Of a DNA stretch of 64,000 bases, positions 18,786 to 25,582 are shown piece by piece. Both the position numbers and the translations under genes were made by a program. Source of the stretch: Patulibacter defluvii (GTDB lineage Bacteria; Actinomycetota; Thermoleophilia; Solirubrobacterales; Solirubrobacteraceae); assembly GCF_034096925.1 (NCBI RefSeq), contig NZ_JAWZSQ010000002.1, forward strand, positions 310,001 through 374,000, read 5' to 3'. The notes beneath the pieces are model-generated. The model was not told where the DNA came from. It ran no database searches and saw nothing but the letters and a program-made list of their open reading frames with translations. How positions within the stretch are numbered: the first letter of the stretch is position 1; every line of letters starts with the position of its first letter.

Positions 18786-19811
18786 GTGAGCACTTCCGGT
18801 GACCACGGGTCCTCCTCGGCCACGCCCGAGGCGACGGTCGCGGCGGCGCAGGCCGATCCGACCGCGCCCGAGGGTGGGGCGGTCCGCGCCTGCGAGCGCT
18901 GCGGCGCCGTCTGCGGCGTCGACCAGGAGTGGTGCCTGAACTGCGGCGTCCGGCTGACCGAGATGTCGCAGCGGCTGCCCGGCCTGCGGGCCGCGGCGAC
19001 CGCGGTCGTGCTCGGCGTGCTGCTGGCCGGCGGCGCCGCGGCCGCCTCCTACGCCGCGCTCCGCGGCGACGCGCGCAAGACGGCCAACACGCCGACGCCG
19101 CCGTCCGGCGCGCCGGTCGCGCAGGCACCGCCGTCGGTCACCGATCCCGGCACCACCTCGTCGACGGCGCTGCCGTCGGTGACCACGCCGACCACGCCCA
19201 GCACCGACGACACGTCGAAGGTCGACACCACCGACACCGGCGGCGACGACACCGACACCGGCAACGGCGGCGGCGACACGACCACCAACACGACGACCAC
19301 CACCCAGACGAGCACCGGCGGTGGCAACACGACCACCAACGAGCAGCCGTCGACGCCGAGCCGGGTGACCTTCGCCCGCGGGCAGGGCTCGCTCTACGAC
19401 CCCGACGGCGTGGTTGCGGACCGCGGCGAGGAGTCGCAGGCGATCGACGACAACCGCGCCAAGGCCTGGAGCGTCACCCTGACCGAGGGCCAGAGCGGCG
19501 GCTTCGGCTACGTGCTCGACTTCGACCAGGCGACCGCGCTCAAGTCGCTGCGGATCTACACGCCGACCGACGGCCTGGTGGTCAAGGTCCTGGGGACCAC
19601 GAAGACCAGCCTGCCGCCGGACGCGCTCGACCTGGGCTGGGACACGCTCGCCGGCGAGACGACGCTGAAGGGCGCCAGCGGCGGCAAGCGGCTGACCCTG
19701 CGCGAGGTCGGCGGCCGCAACCGCAAGTACAAGCACGTGCTGGTCTGGTTCACCGACGTGCCGGGCACCCCGGCCGCCGCGCGGATCAACGAGATCTACG
19801 CCTACCGCTGA
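18786..19811 (+). CDS. Zinc-ribbon membrane-anchored protein with discoidin-like domain
   Basis: 341 residues. A cytoplasmic N terminus carries a zinc ribbon (Cys36-x2-Cys39 and Cys50-x2-Cys53). One membrane helix follows (about 68-90), then a Thr/Pro/Asp-rich low-complexity linker (about 100-195). A C-terminal beta-rich domain (about 195-341) resembles F5/8C (discoidin) or carbohydrate-binding modules. The layout suggests a surface-exposed ligand-binding domain tethered to an internal zinc ribbon. The GTG start is supported by TAGCAT (18773-18778) seven bases upstream. Function is unknown. Confidence 0.72.
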   Translation: MSTSGDHGSSSATPEATVAAAQADPTAPEGGAVRACERCGAVCGVDQEWCLNCGVRLTEMSQRLPGLRAAATAVVLGVLLAGGAAAASYAALRGDARKTANTPTPPSGAPVAQAPPSVTDPGTTSSTALPSVTTPTTPSTDDTSKVDTTDTGGDDTDTGNGGGDTTTNTTTTTQTSTGGGNTTTNEQPSTPSRVTFARGQGSLYDPDGVVADRGEESQAIDDNRAKAWSVTLTEGQSGGFGYVLDFDQATALKSLRIYTPTDGLVVKVLGTTKTSLPPDALDLGWDTLAGETTLKGASGGKRLTLREVGGRNRKYKHVLVWFTDVPGTPAAARINEIYAYR

Positions 19812-19843
19812 TCGCCGCCGGGCCGTCCGCCGGGGCGGGCCGT

Positions 19844-19849
19844 TATGGT
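19844..19849 (+). promoter_or_regulatory. -10 box of the cyclophilin gene
   Basis: TATGGT at 19844-19849 fits the local TAnnnT pattern and would give a leader of about 30 nt. GGGAG (19876-19880) acts as ribosome-binding site five bases before GTG 19886, so this gene uses a leadered rather than leaderless mRNA. Confidence 0.45.
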
Positions 19850-19885
19850 CGGCCTTCCATCCGTGATCCGAACCAGGGAGACGCC

Positions 19886-20344
19886 GTGAGCACGGCCACC
19901 ATGACCACCAGCGAGGGCGACGTCGTCTTCGAGCTCTTCGACGCCGACGCGCCGAAGACGGTCGAGAACTTCAAGAAGCTGGCGCGCGAGGGCTTCTACG
20001 ACGGCCTGATCTTCCACCGGGTGATCGCCGACTTCATGATCCAGGGCGGGTGCCCGAACGGCACCGGCACCGGCGGCCCGGGCTACGAGTTCGAGGACGA
20101 GATCAACGACCACAAGATCGTCCGCGGCACGCTGGCGATGGCCAACGCGGGGCCGAACACCAACGGCTCGCAGTTCTTCATCGTCACCACCGAGGCCACC
20201 CCGTGGCTCGACGGCAAGCACACCAACTTCGGCCGCGTCGTCGGCGGCGAGGACGTCGTGCAGCGGATCGGCACCACCCCGACCGGCCCGCAGGACCGCC
20301 CGGTCACCCCGATCGAGATCCGCTCGATCGCGGTCCAGGACTGA
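19886..20344 (+). CDS. Peptidyl-prolyl cis-trans isomerase, cyclophilin type
   Basis: 152 residues, a single cyclophilin domain. Landmarks are FHRVIADFMIQGG (active-site Arg, Phe and Gln), TLAMANAGPNTNGSQFFI and WLDGKHTNFGRV. It catalyses proline isomerisation in protein folding. There is no signal peptide, so it is cytosolic. The GTG start has a good ribosome-binding site. An in-frame ATG at 19901 is a possible alternative. The stop codon is the first part of a long palindromic element downstream. Confidence 0.93.
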   Translation: MSTATMTTSEGDVVFELFDADAPKTVENFKKLAREGFYDGLIFHRVIADFMIQGGCPNGTGTGGPGYEFEDEINDHKIVRGTLAMANAGPNTNGSQFFIVTTEATPWLDGKHTNFGRVVGGEDVVQRIGTTPTGPQDRPVTPIEIRSIAVQD

Positions 20345-20502
20345 GCCTGGATCCACCGATTCTCGGGTCGCCTCGCCGCGGATGACCGGCGACGGTGTCC
20401 ACGCCACAGGATCTGATGGTCACCGACCGTCATCACCTGTGGCCCGGCCACCGTCTTGGTCCTCCACGCCGAGGCTCAACCGACCACCGGTGGATCCAGG
20501 CT
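20344..20502. repeat. 159-bp imperfect palindrome with 15-bp perfect ends
   Basis: Terminal arms AGCCTGGATCCACCG (20344-20358) and CGGTGGATCCAGGCT (20488-20502) are perfect inverted repeats. An inner pair, GCCACAGG (20403-20410) and CCTGTGGC (20435-20442), is also perfect. Between them the two sides can be aligned along most of their length with scattered mismatches, so the whole element can form one long hairpin with arms of roughly 75 bp. The left end overlaps the cyclophilin stop codon. It may be a MITE-like relic or an extended terminator; no coding potential is evident. Confidence 0.65.
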
Positions 20503-20512
20503 GAGCCGGCGG

Positions 20513-20543
20513 TTCGGGGGCGCGCCGCGGCTGCGCCCCCGAA
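20513..20543. terminator. 11-bp hairpin upstream of the first aldehyde dehydrogenase
   Basis: Perfect arms TTCGGGGGCGC (20513-20523) and GCGCCCCCGAA (20533-20543) with a 9-nt loop. It may be a terminator for upstream transcription. Its right end runs directly into the shared operator sequence, the same order (hairpin, then operator) seen before the second aldehyde dehydrogenase. Confidence 0.45.
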
Positions 20544-20595
20544 ACCTGACGCCGCCGTCACCCTTGCGCTACGCAAGCGTAGGGCCGCGCTAGGC
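20541..20595 (+). promoter_or_regulatory. Operator copy A and promoter of the first aldehyde dehydrogenase
   Basis: The core TGACGCCGCCGTCA (20547-20560), preceded by GAAACC, matches copies upstream of the second aldehyde dehydrogenase (22224) and, reversed, the GMC oxidase (28386). A -10 box TAGGCT lies at 20590-20595. Between them are two short inverted repeats, CTTGCG/CGCAAG (20563-20577) and CTACGC/GCGTAG (20570-20583). A TetR-type repressor is the likely binder; none can be identified with certainty. Confidence 0.6.
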
Positions 20596-20629
20596 TGCCT
20601 ACGGGGGAGCAACCACCCGAAGGGGCAGC

Positions 20630-22174
20630 ATGAGCACGCAGCAGCAGGCGCCGAGCGCCACCTCCGACGAGCACGCCGGCCAGAAGGCCGTCATCGATCC
20701 CGCGACCGGCGAGACCGTCGCCTGGGTCGACGACCTCGGTCCCGAGGCGGCGGCGGAGGCGGCCGTCCGCGGTCGCGCCGTCCAGCCCGCCTGGGAGGCG
20801 CTCGGCTTCGAGGGCCGCGCCCGCGTGATGCGCCGGGCCCAGAAGTGGGTGACCGACAACTCCGACGAGATCGTCCGCACGATCGTCTCCGAGACCGGCA
20901 AGGCCTGGGAGGACGCTTTCATCGCGGAGATCTTCTACGCCGCCTCGGCCTTCGGCTACTGGGCCGACAACGCCGAGAAGCTGCTGGCCGACGAGAAGGT
21001 CCGCACCTCGTCGCCGATGCTGAAGGGCAAGAAGGTCGTGGTCCGCCACGCCCCGCTCGGCCTGGTCGGCGTGATCGCGCCCTGGAACTACCCCTTCACC
21101 AACGGCTTCGGCGACTGCATCCCGGCGCTGATGGCGGGCAACAGCGTGCTGCTGAAGCCGGCCGAGAAGACCCCGCTGACCTCGCTGCTGCTGGCCCGCG
21201 GGCTGCGTGAGTCGGGGCTGCCGGACGGCGTGATGCAGGTCCTCACCGGCCGCGGCTCGGTGCTCGGCGAGGCGATCCTCGACGTCGTCGACATGATCAT
21301 GTTCACCGGCTCGACCGAGGTCGGCCGCCAGATCGGCCGCCGCGCCGGCGAGCGGCTGATCCCCTGCTCGCTGGAGCTGGGCGGCAAGGACCCGTTCATC
21401 GTGCTCGCCGACGCCGACCTGGAGCGGGCCGCCAACCACGCCCTCTACTACGGCATGTTCAACGGCGGCCAGACCTGCGTCTCGGTCGAGCGGGTCTACG
21501 TCGAGGCCCCGGTCTACGACGAGTTCGTGGCCAAGGTGACGGAGAAGGCCCGCGCGCTGCGCAACGACCAGCCGACCGGCCCCGGCGCCACCGACGTCGG
21601 CGCGCTGACGATCGCCAGCCAGGTCGACACGGTCCGCGAGCACGTCGAGGACGCCCGCAAGAAGGGCGCGAAGATCGTCGCCGGCGGCGACTTCGACCCC
21701 AGCCGCAAGGGCTGGTGGTACCCGCCGACGGTGATGACCGACGTCGACCACTCGATGGAGTGCATGACCGAGGAGACCTTCGGTCCGACGCTGCCGATCA
21801 TGAAGGTCGCCGACGTCGAGGAGGCGATCCGGCTGGCCAACGACTCGCCCTACGGGCTGATGGCGTCGGTCTTCACCCGCGACATCGCCAAGGGCGAGCA
21901 GGTCGCGCGCCGGATCCAGGCCGGCACGGTCCACGTCAACGAGGCCCTGGTCGGCTACGCCGCGCTCGAGGCCCCGATGGGCGGCTGGAAGGACTCCGGC
22001 CTCGGCGCCCGCCACGGCGCGGCCGGGATCAAGAAGTACTGCGCGACCCAGACCCTGGTCGTCTCGCGCTTCCACCTCCACAAGGACCCGCACACCTACC
22101 CGTACAACGGCCGCATCTTCCGGCTGCTGGGCCGCGGCGTGAAGCTGCTGTACGGTCGCGGCAACCGCGACTAG
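20630..22174 (+). CDS. Aldehyde dehydrogenase (GabD2-like), paralogue 1
   Basis: 514 residues. NAD(P)-dependent ALDH with APWNYPFTN, the general-base Glu in LELGGKDPF and the catalytic Cys in GGQTCVSVERVY; ETFGPTLPIMK is the late conserved stretch. The pattern is closest to the actinobacterial succinic-semialdehyde dehydrogenase-2 (GabD2) group, but substrates in this group are not settled. Its C terminus continues past the domain with a basic PYNGRIFRLLGRGVKLLYGRG. The neighbour at 22311 is a close paralogue in tandem. It oxidises an aldehyde to an acid in the cytosol. The shared operator links it to the GMC oxidase at 28438. Confidence 0.88.
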   Translation: MSTQQQAPSATSDEHAGQKAVIDPATGETVAWVDDLGPEAAAEAAVRGRAVQPAWEALGFEGRARVMRRAQKWVTDNSDEIVRTIVSETGKAWEDAFIAEIFYAASAFGYWADNAEKLLADEKVRTSSPMLKGKKVVVRHAPLGLVGVIAPWNYPFTNGFGDCIPALMAGNSVLLKPAEKTPLTSLLLARGLRESGLPDGVMQVLTGRGSVLGEAILDVVDMIMFTGSTEVGRQIGRRAGERLIPCSLELGGKDPFIVLADADLERAANHALYYGMFNGGQTCVSVERVYVEAPVYDEFVAKVTEKARALRNDQPTGPGATDVGALTIASQVDTVREHVEDARKKGAKIVAGGDFDPSRKGWWYPPTVMTDVDHSMECMTEETFGPTLPIMKVADVEEAIRLANDSPYGLMASVFTRDIAKGEQVARRIQAGTVHVNEALVGYAALEAPMGGWKDSGLGARHGAAGIKKYCATQTLVVSRFHLHKDPHTYPYNGRIFRLLGRGVKLLYGRGNRD

Positions 22175-22192
22175 GGTTCGTCGCCGTCGGGG

Positions 22193-22219
22193 TCGTGCGG
22201 TGCGCTGGACACCGCACGA
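22193..22219. terminator. Hairpin between the two aldehyde dehydrogenase genes
   Basis: Perfect 10-bp arms TCGTGCGGTG (22193-22202) and CACCGCACGA (22210-22219) with a 7-nt loop, 18 bases after the first gene's stop. It probably terminates the first transcript, since the second gene has its own promoter immediately downstream. Confidence 0.6.
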
Positions 22220-22253
22220 AACCTGACGCCGGTGTCATCTTCACATGTATGCT
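22218..22253 (+). promoter_or_regulatory. Operator copy B and promoter of the second aldehyde dehydrogenase
   Basis: Core TGACGCCGGTGTCA (22224-22237), again preceded by GAAACC. A -10 box TATGCT lies at 22248-22253. The left half of the palindrome sits where a -35 box is expected (17 bp from the -10), so bound repressor would block RNA polymerase. Confidence 0.6.
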
Positions 22254-22310
22254 GGGAGGGGGCGCGAGTACGCTCGCGCCACACCCAGGTCCACTGACGG
22301 GAGACGACCG

Positions 22311-23879
22311 GTGAGCACGACGGAGGAGACGGTCGCGGACGCCGCGGCCGCGAACGGCAACGGCGCTTCGACAGGCGGCGCGACGACCGACATCCCGGTC
22401 GTCAACCCGGCCACCGGCGAGGTGATCGCGCACGTCCCCGACAGCGGTCCCGACGAGGTCCGCCGCGCCGCCGAGCGCGGCCGGGCGGTGCAGCCGGCGT
22501 GGGCGGCGCTCGGCTTCGCGGGCCGCGCGCGGGTCCTGCGCCGGGCCCAGAAGTGGATCGTCGACAACAAGGACGAGTTCATCCGGACGATCGTGTCCGA
22601 GACCGGCAAGGCCTGGGAGGACGCCCAGGTCGCCGAGGTGTCCTACGGCGCCGCCGCGTTCGGCTTCTGGGCCGACAACGCCGAGAAGTACCTGGCCGAC
22701 GAGAAGGTCAAGACGGTCGCGCCGCTGCTGAAGGGCAAGAAGCTGATCGTCCGCCACGCGCCGATCGGCCTGGTCGGCGTGATCGGCCCCTGGAACTACC
22801 CCTTCACCAACAGCGTCGGCGACGCGATCCCGGCCCTCGCCGCCGGCAACAGCGTGATCCTCAAGCCCTCCGAGGAGACGCCGCTGACCTCGATCATGAT
22901 GGAGCGGGCGCTGCGCGAGTGCGGCATGCCGGAGGGCGTCTTCCAGACGATCACCGGCCGCGGCGCGACCGGCGCGGCGCTGATCGACGTGGTCGACATG
23001 ATCATGTTCACCGGCTCGACCCGGACCGGCAAGCTGGTGGCCAAGACCGCCGCCGAGCGGCTGATCCCCTGCTCGCTGGAGCTGGGCGGCAAGGACCCGT
23101 TCGTCGTCCTCGCCGACGCCGACGTCGAGCGCGCGGCCAACCACGCGGTCTTCTACGCGATGTTCAACGGCGGCCAGACCTGCGTCTCGGTCGAGCGGGT
23201 CTACGTCGAGGCGCCGATCTACGACGAGTTCGTGGCCAAGGTGGTCGAGAAGGCGAAGGCGCTGCGCCAGGGCGTGCCCAACGGCCCCGGCTCGATCGAG
23301 GTCGGCTCGCTGACCTTCCCGCCGCAGCTGGAGACGGTCCGGACCCACGTCGACGACGCCCGCGCGAAGGGCGCCCAGGTGCCGGTCGGCGGCAACCCCG
23401 ACCCGAACGCAAAGGGCCTCTTCTACCCGCCGACGGTGCTGACCGGCGTCGACCACACGATGGAGGCGATGACCGAGGAGACCTTCGGTCCGACGCTGCC
23501 GATCATGAAGGTCGCCGACGTCGAGGAGGCGATCGAGAAGGCCAACGACTCGCCCTACGGCCTGATGGCGACGGTCTTCACCAAGGACCTGGAGAAGGGC
23601 GAGCAGGTCGCGCGCCGGCTCGAGGCGGGGATGGTCCACGTCAACGACGCGCTGATGGGCTACACGGCGCTGGAGCTGCCGATGGGCGGCTGGAAGACGT
23701 CGGGCATCGGCTCGCGCCACGGCGCCGGCGGGATCCGCAAGTACACGAAGACGCAGTCGATCGTGATCTCGCGCTTCAACCTCAAGAAGGACCCGCACGA
23801 GTACCCGTACACCGGCCGCAACTACAAGCTGGTCGGGCGGATCGTGAAGTTCTTCTACGGTCGCGGCACCCGCGACTGA
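22311..23879 (+). CDS. Aldehyde dehydrogenase (GabD2-like), paralogue 2
   Basis: 522 residues from GTG 22311, chosen because GGGAG (22299-22303) lies seven bases upstream. An in-frame ATG at 22245 would overlap the promoter. It has the same architecture as the preceding gene: GPWNYPFTN, LELGGKDPF, catalytic GGQTCVSVERVY and ETFGPTLPIMK, with an Ala/Gly-rich N-terminal extension and a basic tail (LVGRIVKFFYGRG). Long stretches are identical to the first copy, so this is a tandem duplication. Separate promoters with the same operator suggest parallel control rather than one operon. Confidence 0.88.
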   Translation: MSTTEETVADAAAANGNGASTGGATTDIPVVNPATGEVIAHVPDSGPDEVRRAAERGRAVQPAWAALGFAGRARVLRRAQKWIVDNKDEFIRTIVSETGKAWEDAQVAEVSYGAAAFGFWADNAEKYLADEKVKTVAPLLKGKKLIVRHAPIGLVGVIGPWNYPFTNSVGDAIPALAAGNSVILKPSEETPLTSIMMERALRECGMPEGVFQTITGRGATGAALIDVVDMIMFTGSTRTGKLVAKTAAERLIPCSLELGGKDPFVVLADADVERAANHAVFYAMFNGGQTCVSVERVYVEAPIYDEFVAKVVEKAKALRQGVPNGPGSIEVGSLTFPPQLETVRTHVDDARAKGAQVPVGGNPDPNAKGLFYPPTVLTGVDHTMEAMTEETFGPTLPIMKVADVEEAIEKANDSPYGLMATVFTKDLEKGEQVARRLEAGMVHVNDALMGYTALELPMGGWKTSGIGSRHGAGGIRKYTKTQSIVISRFNLKKDPHEYPYTGRNYKLVGRIVKFFYGRGTRD

Positions 23880-23903
23880 TCGCTCGGCGCTCCGGGCCGG
23901 CGC

Positions 23904-24404
23904 TCAGTCGTCGGCCCGGACCCCGCGGACGCCGACGGCGTTCCGCAGCCCGACGCAGCCCTCGCAGTCGACGCAGCCCACGCAACCGCTGCAGTCGCGG
24001 CAGTTGACGCAGCCCAGGCAGCGGCTGCAGTCGCGGCAGCCGAGGCAGAGCAGCAGCCCGGTCGAGCCGGCGCACCAGGCGCTGAGCAGGACCGCGGCCG
24101 AGCCGACCACGCCGACCGAGGCGGCGACCGCGCTGCTGCCGGCGACCAGCGCCGAGCCGGCAATCGCGGCGCTGCCCGCGACCGTCGTCGAGCCCGCCAC
24201 CAGCGCGCTGCCGGCGACGGCCGCTGATCCCAGCACGCCGGCGCTGCCCGCGACCGCGGTCGAGCCGAGGACGCCGGCGCTGCCCGCGACCGCGACCGAC
24301 GACCGGACCGCGGCGCTGGCGCTGATCGCGTCGTCGTCGAGCGCGCTCCGCAGCAGGTCGGCGGCGGCGTCGAGCGGGGCCGGGGTCGCGACGGCGGTGG
24401 TCAT
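23904..24404 (-). CDS. Small protein: hexapeptide beta-helix followed by Cys-x-x repeat
   Basis: 166 residues, no recognised family. Residues 39-110 form twelve consecutive hexapeptides with Val/Ile at every sixth position (VAGSAG, VLGSTA, VAGSAL), matching the left-handed beta-helix rule [LIV]-[GA]-x2-[STAV]-x. Residues 120-150 then have cysteine at every third position, eleven in a row, after a lone Cys111. There is no signal peptide. The start is supported by a full minus-strand promoter: TTGGAC (24442-24437), 18-bp spacer and TAGCGT (24418-24413), eight bases before the ATG. A metal- or disulphide-bearing rod is possible. The opposite strand is also open through the repeats but gives no protein-like pattern. 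Confidence 0.6.
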   Translation of the reverse strand: MTTAVATPAPLDAAADLLRSALDDDAISASAAVRSSVAVAGSAGVLGSTAVAGSAGVLGSAAVAGSALVAGSTTVAGSAAIAGSALVAGSSAVAASVGVVGSAAVLLSAWCAGSTGLLLCLGCRDCSRCLGCVNCRDCSGCVGCVDCEGCVGLRNAVGVRGVRADD

Positions 24405-24412
24405 CGGCGGCC

Positions 24413-24442
24413 ACGCTACCGCCGCGCTGCCGGTTCGTCCAA
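24413..24442 (-). promoter_or_regulatory. Promoter of the Cys-repeat protein
   Basis: On the minus strand TTGGAC (24442-24437) and TAGCGT (24418-24413) are separated by 18 bp, and the ATG at 24404 follows eight bases after the -10 box. Spacing and sequence fit a housekeeping-type promoter giving a leaderless transcript. Confidence 0.5.
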
Positions 24443-24516
24443 GACGGCGGTCGGCGCACGGCCTACGGTGGTGGGCATGGCCGGCGCCCGGTCCGGCCCG
24501 ACCGCGAGGAGTTCCG

Positions 24517-24912
24517 ATGCCGACGACCCAGGTGCTCTACCCGACCTTCCACTACCGCGACGCCGCGGCCGCGATCGACTGGCTGGTCGAGGCCTACGGC
24601 TGCGAGCGGCTGTTCGTGACCCCGGGCGAGGACGGCAGCGTCGCCCACGGCGAGCTGGTGCTGGCCGGGGCGGTGGTGATGGTCTCGACGGTCAAGGACG
24701 GCCCGACCTGGAGCGGCCACGCGGGGGAGGGCCGGGTCTACGTCGCGATCGACGACGTCGACGCCCTCGCCGCCCGCGCGCAGGCCGCCGGCGCGACCGT
24801 CCTCCGCGGCCCCGAGGACACCGACTACGGCTCCCGCGAGTGCACGCTGCGGGATCCCGAGGGCAACCTCTGGAGCTTCGGCACCTACCGCCCCGGGCCC
24901 GACGGCGACTGA
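24517..24912 (+). CDS. VOC (glyoxalase/bleomycin-resistance) family protein
   Basis: 131 residues, a single two-module VOC domain. It begins with TTQVLYPTFHYRDAAAAIDW and ends with the typical RDPEGNLWSFGTYRP. The family includes metal-dependent isomerases, dioxygenases and binding proteins. Metal ligands are not certain, so the activity is open. The start at ATG 24517 is supported by GAGGAG (24506-24511), and a TACGGT box lies 47 bases upstream (24464-24469). Longer in-frame readings run through the antisense of the Cys-repeat gene and are rejected. Confidence 0.85.
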   Translation: MPTTQVLYPTFHYRDAAAAIDWLVEAYGCERLFVTPGEDGSVAHGELVLAGAVVMVSTVKDGPTWSGHAGEGRVYVAIDDVDALAARAQAAGATVLRGPEDTDYGSRECTLRDPEGNLWSFGTYRPGPDGD

Positions 24913-24934
24913 GCGGCGGGCGGTCGGACGGCGG

Positions 24935-25582
24935 TCAGGCGAGCCCGATCCCGAGCAGCGCCTCCAGCTGCGGGATCGTCTCGTCGGCGCTGCGGTGGAG
25001 CAGCGTCCGCATCCCCAGCGCCTCGGCCGGCGGCAGGTTGAAGGGCAGGTCGTCGACGAAGACGCAGGCCCGCGGCTCGACCCCCAGCCGCCGCAGGCCG
25101 ATCCGGAAGATCTCAGGGTCGGGCTTGCGGATCCGCTCCTCGTGGCTGAGCACGACGGCGTCGAAGGCCTCGGTCAGCAGCGTCTCGTCGTAGCGCAGCC
25201 CGTCGCCCCACGAGTTCGAGATCAGCCCGGTCCGCAGCCCCGCGTCGTGGGCCCGCCGGACCGCGGCGACCATCGCCTCGTCCGGGCGCAGGGCGGAGAA
25301 CAGCCGCGCCACCAGCCCGTCGGCGCGGGCGGTCTCCAGCCCGAGCAGGGCGGCGAAGCGGCGGCCGAACGCCTCGTCGCCGAGGTCGCCCTGCTCCAGC
25401 CCCTTCAGCAGGTCGCGGGCGGCGCGGTCGTGGCGGAAGCGGTCGGTGACCGCGTCGGCGTCGAGGCCCTCGGCGGCGGAGAAGGCCCGGAAGGCGGCGA
25501 AGACGTTGCTGGTGAGGACGCCGCCGTAGTCGATCAGCAGGCCACGGACCGGCGGCGCCGCGGGGTCGGGCGCGGCGCTCAC
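24935..25582 (-). CDS. HAD family hydrolase (subfamily IA, ACAD10/epoxide-hydrolase N-domain type)
   Basis: 215 residues. HAD motif I is LLIDYGGVLTS (nucleophile Asp, with GG replacing the usual second Asp as in the soluble epoxide hydrolase/ACAD10 N-domain group). Motif II is LISNSWG, motif III a Lys in RKPDPEIF and motif IV FVDDLPFN. It is a cytosolic phosphatase-type enzyme. The GTG start overlaps the end of the phosphotransferase gene by four bases (25579-25582), so the two proteins are made together. The substrate is unknown, but see the neighbour for a pathway hint. Confidence 0.83.
   Translation of the reverse strand: MSAAPDPAAPPVRGLLIDYGGVLTSNVFAAFRAFSAAEGLDADAVTDRFRHDRAARDLLKGLEQGDLGDEAFGRRFAALLGLETARADGLVARLFSALRPDEAMVAAVRRAHDAGLRTGLISNSWGDGLRYDETLLTEAFDAVVLSHEERIRKPDPEIFRIGLRRLGVEPRACVFVDDLPFNLPPAEALGMRTLLHRSADETIPQLEALLGIGLA

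Noticed and set aside
24004..24516. Plus-strand open frame leading into the VOC gene
   Set aside because: It is the complement of the Cys-repeat gene; its Pro/Ala/Thr repeats follow from that gene's repeats, and the VOC gene has its own ribosome-binding site and start at 24517.
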